A DNA stretch of 64,000 nucleotides. Origin: JAAURB01 sp049647265 (GTDB taxonomy: Bacteria > Cyanobacteriota > Cyanobacteriia > Cyanobacteriales > Microcoleaceae). Both the position numbers and the translations under genes were made by a program. The notes under the pieces were generated by a model, which did not search any database, had not been told where the DNA came from, and saw nothing but the letters and a program-made list of their open reading frames with translations. This document shows, one piece after another, positions 28,270 through 37,211 of the stretch (positions are counted from its first letter, which is position 1; the number at the start of each line of letters is the position of its first letter). Where the stretch lies: NCBI GenBank assembly GCA_049647265.1, contig JBARXJ010000044.1:8850-72849 (forward strand), written 5' to 3'.

Positions 28270-29436
28270 TTATATTCTGGCTTTGACAAATGCTTCTAAC
28301 CGTTCCATTCCCCGTTCAATACTGGCTAAATCAGTGGCATAAGAAATCCGCACATGACTATCATTTCCAAACGCCACACTGGGAACGGTTGCCATGTGTT
28401 TATCTTCCAATAAAGCATTAGAAAAATCCATCGCATTCATGCCAATTTCACTAATATTAGCGTACATATAAAACGCGCCATCAGGTTTAATACAACTAAT
28501 ACCAGAAATTGAATTTAACGCCTCATAAATTACTTCTCGCCGCTTCGCAAAAGCCAGACGCATTTCTTCGACACAATCTTGCGACCCTTCTAACGCTGCC
28601 ATTGCGCCATATTGAGAAAACGTACAAACATTAGAGGTACTATGACCTTGAATGCGAGTCATGGCTTTAATCACTTCCGCATCCCCCGCTAAATATCCCA
28701 GTCGCCATCCGGTCATGGCGTAAGCTTTAGCAAATCCACTACTAATAAAGGTGTGTTTATCACTCTCGGGTAAAGCCGCAGCAATACTTAAATGCTTGGC
28801 ATCATCATACAAAATCTTGCAATAAATTTCATCGGAAACCACATGAATTCCCGCCTCCATTACCACTTCTGCTAGTGCCTTAATTTCTTCTGGCGTGTAA
28901 ACCATTCCCGTGGGGTTAGAAGGAGAATTGAGGACAAATAGTTTAGTTTGAGGCGTAATGGCCTGACGTAACTGTTGCGGTGTAATCTTATATCCAGTGT
29001 CTGCGGTGGTTTGGACAACAACAGGCTTACCATCAGCTAAGGTCACCATCTCCGGATAACTCACCCAATAGGGCGCGGGGATAATCACCTCGTCTCCGGC
29101 TTCAATTGTGGTAATGATTAGGTTATACAGCGAATGTTTCCCCCCGTTGGTCACAATCACATTCTGCGCCTGATAATTCAAGCCTGTTTGTTGATTCAGG
29201 TGATTGGCAATTAATTCTCGTAGCTTCAGTTCCCCAGCGGCTGGGCCATAGCGAGTTTTGCCTTGGTCTAAGGCAGTTTTCGCGGCTTCTACAATGTGTT
29301 TGGGGGTATCAAAATCGGGTTCTCCGGCACTAAAATTGAGAACATCAATCCCTTCAGCTTTCATTGCTTTGGCTTTCGTTGAAATCACCAAAGTGAGGGA
29401 GGGGGTTACTTTTTCTACTCGCGCTGCCAATTTCAT
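28270..29436 (-). CDS. aspC: Aspartate aminotransferase (class I PLP)
   Basis: From the ATG at 29436 the protein is 388 residues and begins MKLAARVEKVTPSLTL, as in cyanobacterial enzymes; the longer in-frame reading to 29529 lacks homologous sequence. Motifs: NFSAGEPDFDTPKHI, the substrate-binding LNSPSNPTGMVY, SDEIYCKILYD, and the PLP Lys in SSGFAKAYAMTGWRLGY. It interconverts aspartate/2-oxoglutarate and oxaloacetate/glutamate. A copy of a common dispersed repeat (CTCTCCTCCCAGGAGAG region, 28168-28230) lies just downstream. Confidence 0.9.
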   Translation of the reverse strand: MKLAARVEKVTPSLTLVISTKAKAMKAEGIDVLNFSAGEPDFDTPKHIVEAAKTALDQGKTRYGPAAGELKLRELIANHLNQQTGLNYQAQNVIVTNGGKHSLYNLIITTIEAGDEVIIPAPYWVSYPEMVTLADGKPVVVQTTADTGYKITPQQLRQAITPQTKLFVLNSPSNPTGMVYTPEEIKALAEVVMEAGIHVVSDEIYCKILYDDAKHLSIAAALPESDKHTFISSGFAKAYAMTGWRLGYLAGDAEVIKAMTRIQGHSTSNVCTFSQYGAMAALEGSQDCVEEMRLAFAKRREVIYEALNSISGISCIKPDGAFYMYANISEIGMNAMDFSNALLEDKHMATVPSVAFGNDSHVRISYATDLASIERGMERLEAFVKARI

Positions 29437-29884
29437 TGTTACAATTCTCTGGGGCTCAGAACGATTGACTTTAAATTTTACGAGGGAGGGAATTAACCCG
29501 CAACTCTGGATGTCAAGCCATGATAACACTTCACTTTAAACCATCAAAGATGAAATGACAAAACTTTACCTTAATTTTTTATTAAATATTGAGCGTTTGA
29601 CCGACCTTTTATACTGAATTTTTTAAGCTGTTAAAATAGATATGATATAATTTCGCAGCTCATGTATTTTGAGTTTAAACGGATTGAAGTTAAGTTTTGA
29701 CTGAGATTTTTTTTAATATTTTCTGAAGAATCATCCCTAGTATTCCATCAATTCCTATTATTTTTAGGGTTGATTCTATCCCAGAGTAAAAATAACAGCT
29801 TACAAAGGTGAACAATTCATCTATAATAAAATAATCTATAAAACAATCCTGCAATTTATTCTGATTATTCTACGTTAACGCCTC
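29437..29884. other. Divergent promoter spacer
   Basis: AT-rich region between the divergent aminotransferase and aminopeptidase genes; it must carry both promoters. No specific operator, RNA or repeat was recognised. Confidence 0.5.
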
Positions 29885-32494
29885 ATGTTGAATCTTTACT
29901 TTGATACTGAATCGGATTCTAGTAAATCCTTTGAATTACCCGGTGCTCGTCCCCATTATAATCCAGACCGACCGGGGCAAGTTGAGCATATTTTCTTAGA
30001 TTTAGTACTAGATATCCCTAATCAATCCTTTGCTGGAACTTGTACAATACATCTTAATCCGGTTCGCAGTGGGATTGAAACGTTACTATTAGATGCGGTT
30101 GATTTAGAGATTAAATCGGTAAAAATCGGCAAAGCAAAACAGGAATTTGACTATGATGGTCAACAGCTTCAAATTTATCTAAAGCTGCCAACAGAAGCTG
30201 ATACAACGATTAAAATCGCGATTGAATATGGAGTCGAAAAACCCCAACGGGGACTCTATTTTATTCAACCCAATTCTGATTATCCCGATAAACCAACGCA
30301 GGTTTGGACGCAAGGAGAAGATGAAGATTCTCGCTTTTGGTTTCCTTGTTTTGACTATCCCGGACAGTTAGCCACCTCCGAAATTCGTGTCAAAGTTCCT
30401 CAAGAATTCATGGCAATTTCTAATGGGGAATTAATCGAGACAAAGAAAGACGGAAAACATAAGATTTATCACTGGTTACAGAAACAGATTCATCCGACCT
30501 ATTTAATGACATTAGCTGTCGGTGATTTTGCTGAAATTAAGCAAGAATGGAATAGTATTCCTGTGACTTATTATGTGGAGAAAGATAGAAAAGATGATGC
30601 ACTCCGCACCATGGGAAAAACACCCGATATGATTGAGTTTTTCTCAAAAGCGTTTGGTTATGACTATCCTTATCCTAAATATGCTCAAGTTTGTGTGAGT
30701 GATTTTATCTTTGGCGGTATGGAAAATACCTCCACAACTTTGTTAACAGATCGGTGTTTATTAGATGAAAAAGCAGCGCGGGATAACCGGAATTCTGAAA
30801 GTTTAGTCGCCCATGAATTAGCCCATCAATGGTTTGGGGATTTAGTGGTGATTAAACATTGGTCTCATGCTTGGATCAAGGAAGGAATGGCAACCTATTC
30901 TGAGGTTTTATGGACAGATAAAGAATACGGAAAAACCGAAGCCGCCTATTATCGTTTGAATGAAACCCGGAATTATTTATCAGAGGATAGTTCTCGTTAT
31001 CGTCGCCCCATTGTTACCCATATTTATCGAGAAGCGATTGAACTATACGATCGACATCTGTATGAAAAAGGGGCTTGCGTTTATCACATGATTCGGACAG
31101 AATTAGGAGACGAATTATTTAATAAAGCAATTCATACTTTTGTCCAGGATAACGCTCATCAAACCGTTGAAACTGTTGATTTATTACGAGCCATTGAAAA
31201 AGCAACTGGGCGTAATTTCCTTGGGTTATTCGATCAGTATGTTTATCGGGGCGGACATCCAGATTATAAAGTCTCTTATTCTTGGGATGGTGAAAGTCAT
31301 TTAGCAAAGGTTACTGTCAGACAAAAGCAGGCTAAAGATAGCGAAAAACTCAGTGAACAGTATTTATTTGATCTGAAAATTCCGATTGGATTTGGCTATG
31401 TTTCAAAATCAGATCATCAACCTGAGTTAAAAACCTTTACGGTACGAGTTCACGAAAAAGAACAAACCTTCTATTTCCCGCTTGAAAATAAACCAAAATT
31501 CATTAGTTTTGATGTTGGAAATCATTACTTAAAAACAGTCATTTTAGAATATCCAGTCGCTGAATTAAAGGCTCAACTTCAGTTTGATTCTGACCCGATT
31601 TCCCAGATTTATGCGGCGCAAGCTTTAGCTAAAAAAGGCGGTTTAGAAGTAGTTAAAGCTTTAACTTCTACATTAGAGAAAGAGGAATTTTGGGGGGTAA
31701 AAGTAGAAATCATTAAACAGCTTGCTAAGATTAAACTCGATCAAGTTGTAGAGGGGTTAATGACGGGGTTAAAAGATGAGAATGCAAAAGTACGACGCGC
31801 GGCTGTTAATGCACTGGCAAAAAGCCGAACAGAAGAGAGTTATAAAGCCTTAAAATCTATCTTAGAGAAAGGAGATGATAGCTATTATGTCGAAGCGTCT
31901 GCCGCGATGGCAATGGGTGAGATGGCAGCAGCAAATACAGAGGAAAAACCCACCGAAGAAAAAGCCATTAAGCTGTTAAAATCCGTCTTAAAAGATAAAG
32001 CGGGTTGGAATGAAGTGGTGCGCTGTGGTGCTATTTCTGGACTGAGTAAAATGAAGACTTCAGAAGAAGCGTTAAATCTAATTTTGAAGTATACAACAGC
32101 AGGTGTGCCTCAAGCCTTACGTTTAGTTGCCATTCGGACTTTAGGCAGTATTTCCACAGCTCAAAACTCGATCAATTTAGAGCGAATTTTACAACGTTTA
32201 GAAGATATTGCGGGAGAAGACTTTTTCCTGACTCAAGTCGCTGTTGTAGGTGCTTTAGGAATAATGGAAACACCAAAAGCAATTGCAGTTTTAAATGATT
32301 TAGTCGAGTCTGCTTTAGATGGACGAGTAAAACGACGTGCCGAAGAAGCGGTACAAAAAGTACAGAAAAATATCGGATCAGATAAAGCCTTAAAACAGGT
32401 ACGAGACGAATTAGAAAAACTCAAGAAGCAAAACCAAGAGTTAAAAAGTCGTTTAGAAACCTTAGAAGCAAAAGCCAATTCTAACGGTCGTTGA
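29885..32494 (+). CDS. M1 family aminopeptidase with HEAT repeats
   Basis: An 869-residue metallopeptidase. The substrate-binding exopeptidase motif GGMEN is at residues 277-281 and the zinc site is H310-E-x2-H314 with the third ligand E333 (HELAHQ...KEGMATYSE). After residue 560 there are HEAT-like repeats (VEGLMTGLKDENAKVRRAAVNALAKS and similar) and a C-terminal coiled coil (LEKLKKQNQELKSRLETLEA). It removes N-terminal residues from peptides in the cytosol; the C-terminal scaffold may hold partners. The gene stands alone. Confidence 0.93.
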   Translation: MLNLYFDTESDSSKSFELPGARPHYNPDRPGQVEHIFLDLVLDIPNQSFAGTCTIHLNPVRSGIETLLLDAVDLEIKSVKIGKAKQEFDYDGQQLQIYLKLPTEADTTIKIAIEYGVEKPQRGLYFIQPNSDYPDKPTQVWTQGEDEDSRFWFPCFDYPGQLATSEIRVKVPQEFMAISNGELIETKKDGKHKIYHWLQKQIHPTYLMTLAVGDFAEIKQEWNSIPVTYYVEKDRKDDALRTMGKTPDMIEFFSKAFGYDYPYPKYAQVCVSDFIFGGMENTSTTLLTDRCLLDEKAARDNRNSESLVAHELAHQWFGDLVVIKHWSHAWIKEGMATYSEVLWTDKEYGKTEAAYYRLNETRNYLSEDSSRYRRPIVTHIYREAIELYDRHLYEKGACVYHMIRTELGDELFNKAIHTFVQDNAHQTVETVDLLRAIEKATGRNFLGLFDQYVYRGGHPDYKVSYSWDGESHLAKVTVRQKQAKDSEKLSEQYLFDLKIPIGFGYVSKSDHQPELKTFTVRVHEKEQTFYFPLENKPKFISFDVGNHYLKTVILEYPVAELKAQLQFDSDPISQIYAAQALAKKGGLEVVKALTSTLEKEEFWGVKVEIIKQLAKIKLDQVVEGLMTGLKDENAKVRRAAVNALAKSRTEESYKALKSILEKGDDSYYVEASAAMAMGEMAAANTEEKPTEEKAIKLLKSVLKDKAGWNEVVRCGAISGLSKMKTSEEALNLILKYTTAGVPQALRLVAIRTLGSISTAQNSINLERILQRLEDIAGEDFFLTQVAVVGALGIMETPKAIAVLNDLVESALDGRVKRRAEEAVQKVQKNIGSDKALKQVRDELEKLKKQNQELKSRLETLEAKANSNGR

Positions 32495-32596
32495 TCTTAA
32501 ATAGTTTAGGGATACTCTATTGCTGGAATATCCCTAATCTCCTCAATTCCTATCATTGGGAAAGACTATTCTTCATCCGCAAAACTCACATTAGCG

Positions 32597-32624
32597 CTAA
32601 AAAGCCAGGGTCATGCCCCGGCTT
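32597..32624 (-). terminator. Intrinsic terminator of sbtAB
   Basis: Read on the minus strand, AAGCC-GGGG-CATGA-CCC-TGGCTT forms a stem with one mismatch followed by TTTTT. It lies 28 bp past the sbtB stop. Confidence 0.75.
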
Positions 32625-32651
32625 GTTCATTTTGATTGATTGGGTTTTGAG

Positions 32652-32969
32652 TTAGAAACTGTGGGCGTGCAGTACTTCCATTACGTCACAGAGATAGGAA
32701 ATGCCCGAATAATCATCGAAAAACTCCGTTGCAACCTCATCGGCAATCTGAAGAGCCATTTCCTTAGTGGGGGTAAGCACCTCAAACTTTATATTCGAGT
32801 AGTTATCGTAAACAGTAGGCCGTCCCGTCGAGCGCACGTTGCGGCTGCCTTTACCGCCAGCGTCCACCACCGTATAACCGGGAGCACCGGCTTCGTCGAT
32901 GATCTTAGCGACCTTTTTCTGTAGCAACTTTTCCGTGACAATCACGAGTTTGCAGGCTTTCTGGGTCAT
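32652..32969 (-). CDS. sbtB: SbtB, PII-like regulator of bicarbonate uptake
   Basis: From the ATG at 32969 the protein is 105 residues. It shows the SbtB ferredoxin-like fold signature: KLVIVTEKLLQKKVAKIIDEAGAPGYTV, then GGKGSRNVRSTG in the T-loop. SbtB binds adenine nucleotides, including cAMP, and gates SbtA. The protein ends in HAHSF; the C-terminal CGPEGC hairpin known from Synechocystis SbtB, which gives redox control, is absent. It is downstream of sbtA on the same strand. Confidence 0.93.
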   Translation of the reverse strand: MTQKACKLVIVTEKLLQKKVAKIIDEAGAPGYTVVDAGGKGSRNVRSTGRPTVYDNYSNIKFEVLTPTKEMALQIADEVATEFFDDYSGISYLCDVMEVLHAHSF

Positions 32970-33122
32970 GTGTATTACCTCAAATACGCTTGTAGTTATT
33001 GAACTGAGTGAACGTGTTTCTTGCCAATGGGTCGCACCGCTGTTGAATAGAGACGATGCAGACCTTGACATAACCGTCTCATTGGTTGCCGGGCTAGAGA
33101 AACAGCGGTAGAGCGCTATCCT

Positions 33123-34265
33123 CTAGGGTGAGTTGCCTATCGCCTGAGCAAGGCCGATGAATAGCGGTATTCCTACGGCAAGTGCAATCGGCGTACCGAC
33201 GGCTGTGGACGAGCCAATATAGGCAGAGGGATTGGCTGAGGGGATACCAGCTCGTAAAGTCGGCGGCCCCGAGATATCTGAACTAGAGGCGGCGATAACG
33301 GCCAGGATCACAACACCGCCCAGGCTGAATCCCGTGGTAGCGTGAGCAATCATGCCAAGACCAAAGGCAATGAACCCATGCAGTAGCGGTGCCACAAAGG
33401 CATATATAGCGTACCACTGACCCACTTTACGCAGCTCACCAATCCTTGCTGTGGCCTCCATACCCATTACTAGCATCAGTATCGAAAGCAGGCCACGGAA
33501 GAGGGGATCGAAGAAGCTCTCATAGACACTTTCTGGCCGAGTTAGGATGCCTAGAGCCAGACCGAGCAACAGTGCCGATAGGGCAGAGCCTTGAAGGCTT
33601 TCTTTCACGATAGGCCATATCTGAACCCTCGGGGACTTATCGCGCTTAGGATACCCGCTTGCGGTAATGTACGGCTTGCTACGATACCCACCTGGGGTAA
33701 CGCGCGTCTTTGGCTTGCGACGAGACTCTTGCTTAATCAGATCCTCCTGCTTGCTGAGTTGCTCCTCTGCGGCATCGCGCTTCTTGCTAGTATAAATGCT
33801 GGCTAAGACAATCGCAGTCACGAGCGCTGGGATATCCATGAAGGGATAAAGTGCGCCAGCCCAGGGTTCGTATGGGATACCTTCGGTTTCTAGTACCGTC
33901 AGGCCAGCAGCGAGGGTAGAACCACTCACAGCACCGAACAAGCCCGCAGTCGCAATGGCATCAACAGTTTTGACGTTCGGCAGCAGGGCCAATGTATAGC
34001 GCCCAATGAACACGATCAAGATCCCTATTACCATGGCGAATAGCGCGGGCAACAGCATCTCCAGCAGATTAGCATTGCGGATGGCGATACCGCCACTCAA
34101 GCCGACTTTAATCAGCAGCATGAAGACGATGAACTTATAGATCGGATCTGGAATGGTCAGCCGGCTATTGAAGGCGGCAACGATCATACCACCAATCAGA
34201 AAGCCGAGTGTGGGGGACTGTAACTTCCCCCCGAAGAGCGTCAAGAAATCGGATAAAAAATCCAC
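33123..34265 (-). CDS. sbtA: SbtA, sodium-dependent bicarbonate transporter
   Basis: The 380-residue membrane protein has two inverted five-helix halves with conserved ends LQSPTLGFLIGGMIVAAF, AVSGSTLAAGL and the second-half ASSSDISGPPTLRAGIPSANPS, joined by a charged cytoplasmic linker at about residues 165-220. It imports bicarbonate with Na+ at low CO2. Start GTG at 34265 with AAGGAG about eight bases upstream. The sbtAB DNA is visibly more GC-rich than its neighbours and contains no HIP1 octamer, which hints at acquisition or strong expression bias. Confidence 0.95.
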   Translation of the reverse strand: MDFLSDFLTLFGGKLQSPTLGFLIGGMIVAAFNSRLTIPDPIYKFIVFMLLIKVGLSGGIAIRNANLLEMLLPALFAMVIGILIVFIGRYTLALLPNVKTVDAIATAGLFGAVSGSTLAAGLTVLETEGIPYEPWAGALYPFMDIPALVTAIVLASIYTSKKRDAAEEQLSKQEDLIKQESRRKPKTRVTPGGYRSKPYITASGYPKRDKSPRVQIWPIVKESLQGSALSALLLGLALGILTRPESVYESFFDPLFRGLLSILMLVMGMEATARIGELRKVGQWYAIYAFVAPLLHGFIAFGLGMIAHATTGFSLGGVVILAVIAASSSDISGPPTLRAGIPSANPSAYIGSSTAVGTPIALAVGIPLFIGLAQAIGNSP

Positions 34266-35879
34266 GTTATCATTCTCCTTGATCAGATATTGTCAATACC
34301 GGACGACCCAAAGCATCCAGTACCGAGTGATTAAAGTTGAAACTATTCAGGTTAAACACCTTTAAAAAATTAGTCATTTGATATCCTTGCAGCGCCATAA
34401 CAAACGCTGAACCTACTTTTTTTGTGTGTTGTTGTAGTCATTGTTGGTTAAACTCCTTGAAGCTATTTTTGATAAAATCAATGAAGTAACTGACTGATTG
34501 ATCTACTGAACTAGAGTGATACAGATTTAATATCGCTCTTTTAAATAATTAGAGTGGATAAAATTTATTGAGTCCAAATCTTTATAGATAGCTATGGTTT
34601 GACTGAACTAAATATTGATCTAGAAAAAATCGGCTTCTAGCTTTAATCGCTAGTTTTTGGCTTACTCTCTGGCTAGAAACCGAACGGCTGATATGCAACT
34701 TTCGATCTTTTATCCAATCTCTAGAAGAAACTGGGTGGTGGACAACGCTGTCCTCGAATTCGTTTAGTAAAAATCATGATAAAAACTCCAATTTAAAACA
34801 GTTGATTAAATTCGCTTCACGAGTAAACTATCAAGCTTATGTTGAGGACTCTCTAGATGAACTTCAATTCCATCAAAAAATCTTTCAACTCATCGTAAAG
34901 TCTGGATGGGACAATCTGGAAATTTAGCTTCTGTAGCAGTTTATCTCCAGATATCCTCTCAATTCACCTTATCATTAAGGGGTTAACTCGATCAAAATTT
35001 TTGAAAGAGTTCTCGTGAAATCCCTAATGAATTGTCTCAGTCAAAAACCATAAATCATAACTTTTATAGGGATAAGAAACACGACTGCGGGGGTCTTTCC
35101 GCTTGCATCAGCCCCATATCAAAGGGGTTCTCGTATTGGCATCGGAGTCGGAGAGATTTCCTAGATATTCCTGCAGAAAAACAGAACCCACAGCAGAATT
35201 ACTCACAACTTTTATAAATTTCCGCCGTAATTAGAAATATCAAAATTTAGACATAAAAACCCCCTGACAGTCTCTAAAAATTTATAAAGACTATTCACTG
35301 TGTTATGGAATGTTTTAAAAACAGAAATTTTAGACGATTATGTTCGCCAACTCACTACAAAACTTCTCAATCATTTTTTTTTGATTAATTAGCTTGTTTG
35401 GAAGCTCAAAGCCTTATGTATAAGAGCACTTACAAGGTAAACGCTTCTCAATCTAAATTATTATAAGACGAGAAAAGTCTTGAATATAATGAAGAAAAAT
35501 TAACTAACCTTTCTTTCATAACATTAGCTTACATTAAATCATAAAAAAATACTAAATTTAAAACTAATAATATTAAATCACATAATTAGGTTTAGCTTAT
35601 AGATGTAAATAAACATTAAATTGACTTGCCATAGATTAAAGTCTATGCATAGAGAATAAAGAATTGGGTTATAGTCTTCTCAACGCTGTAACGTGCAGTG
35701 CTGCAAGGTTAGGGAGTCACCGAGTCAGGTGATATAGTGGATGATGAGCTACGCTACGGCAACTGATTTAACATCGTTCTGTGTCTGTCTGCTTGTCACC
35801 GGGTCTTGTTTCTGTTGAACAGCCTCTATGATATACAGATAGAGACTAGCACTCGATCAATATTTCAAACCCGTGTGAA
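34266..35879. other. 1.6-kb gene-poor region upstream of the CHAT operon
   Basis: AT-rich, with no supported gene. A stop-to-stop frame at about 34617-34927 (+), about 100 codons, has no usable start codon but protein-like composition (LKQLIKFASRVNYQAYVEDS), so it may be a gene remnant. A further 61-codon frame at 35032 looks fortuitous. The promoter of the downstream operon should lie within the last 200 bp. Confidence 0.45.
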
Positions 35880-37211
35880 ATGGCAAACTATCGTTCAGAC
35901 TCCTTTCGCAAAGCTTTTCAAAATTTGCAATTGATGCCACTGGTGACCCCTGAACAACTCGAACACTTCCGAGTAGAGTATGGTACAGAACTTTTGGAAG
36001 AACTCGAGGTACTCGTTGAAAGTTGCTCACCGAATAATAATAAGATTATTTTTACAGGACATCGAGGATCGGGTAAATCAACATTACTGAGTGAATTTTG
36101 CCGTCGAGTGGGGAAACGCTATTTTACCGTCTTTTTTTCCATCGCTGACATTATTGAAATGTCTGATGTGAATCATGTTAATGTTTTGTTTGCGATGGCA
36201 GTACAATTGATGGAAACGGCAGAAAATCGCGAAGTAAAGATTGGATCAAAGACCAAAAACGAGTTTTATAAGTGGTTTAGTAAACATACTAAAACGGAAA
36301 GTAATTCAATTGATTCTAGCGTGGAAATAGCAGCGGGAGGAGAAGCTGTAGGAAGTGTTCCATTTGCTAAATTTTTTGCCCGGTTAAAAGCCACTCTGAA
36401 AGCGAATTCTATTATTCGAGAAGAAATTACCACCGAATTTGCCCGCAGAATATCGGATTTAGTGGATCGGATTAATGATATTGCAATCGCCATTCAAGCG
36501 GCTTCTCAACAAGAAATTTTAGTTGTAATCGATGACTTAGATAAACTAGATTTAGAGGTGGTCGAGCGGGTTTATCGTAACAATATTAACGCCCTATTTC
36601 AGCCCTCATTTCGGATTATTTATACCCTACCGATGGCGGCAACTCGGGATAAGACATTGCGGGGGATTCTCAACAACGCCACCAACAACCCCATTCAGTC
36701 GATGTGGGCGACAAAGCTGTTTGCAAAGGGGGAGGATCGTAAAACCAATCCAACCCCTGTTCCTGAAGCTGTAGAAGTGTTTAGAGAGATCTTACGAAAA
36801 CGAGTACACCCTCAGTTGATTGAACCCGAAATAACACAAATGCTGATTCTTAAAAGTGGCGGCGCATTGCGAGAGTTAATTCGCTTAGCCAGTCGCTGTT
36901 GTCAGTTATGTTTAGTACAGTTGCGGCGATCGCCTGATAATCCAGATATCATCGTAACAGAGGAGATTTTGCAGAAAGCCGTTACCAACTTACGAATTGA
37001 ATTTACCGAACCTTTAGGACAAAACGATTATCAAATTTTGGCACAAATCTATCAAGATTACACCCCAGAAGACGGTATGAATGAAACTTTTTTAGAATTA
37101 TTACATAATCTATACATCCTAGAATATCGCAACGATGACTTGTGGTTTGGTGTACATCCCATTGTCCTGGATATTTTACGACATCGTGGGTTAACTGGGG
37201 AAAATGGATAA
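35880..37211 (+). CDS. P-loop (STAND/AAA-like) ATPase of the CHAT operon
   Basis: A 443-residue soluble ATPase with Walker A GHRGSGKST at residues 60-68, Walker B LVVIDDLDK with D218/D219, and a sensor-like region FRIIYTLPMA. The C-terminal half has helical lid and winged-helix-like segments (GALRELIRLASRCC, LEYRNDDLWFGVHP). This fits NTPases that act as switches in bacterial conflict systems. Its TAA is followed immediately by the ATG of the CHAT protein, so the two are translated together. A role as sensor or activator of the protease is inference. Confidence 0.85.
   Translation: MANYRSDSFRKAFQNLQLMPLVTPEQLEHFRVEYGTELLEELEVLVESCSPNNNKIIFTGHRGSGKSTLLSEFCRRVGKRYFTVFFSIADIIEMSDVNHVNVLFAMAVQLMETAENREVKIGSKTKNEFYKWFSKHTKTESNSIDSSVEIAAGGEAVGSVPFAKFFARLKATLKANSIIREEITTEFARRISDLVDRINDIAIAIQAASQQEILVVIDDLDKLDLEVVERVYRNNINALFQPSFRIIYTLPMAATRDKTLRGILNNATNNPIQSMWATKLFAKGEDRKTNPTPVPEAVEVFREILRKRVHPQLIEPEITQMLILKSGGALRELIRLASRCCQLCLVQLRRSPDNPDIIVTEEILQKAVTNLRIEFTEPLGQNDYQILAQIYQDYTPEDGMNETFLELLHNLYILEYRNDDLWFGVHPIVLDILRHRGLTGENG

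Noticed and set aside
35032..35217. 61-codon frame in the spacer upstream of the CHAT operon
   Set aside because: Unusual composition with many His/Arg/Ser, no ribosome-binding site and no neighbour logic.
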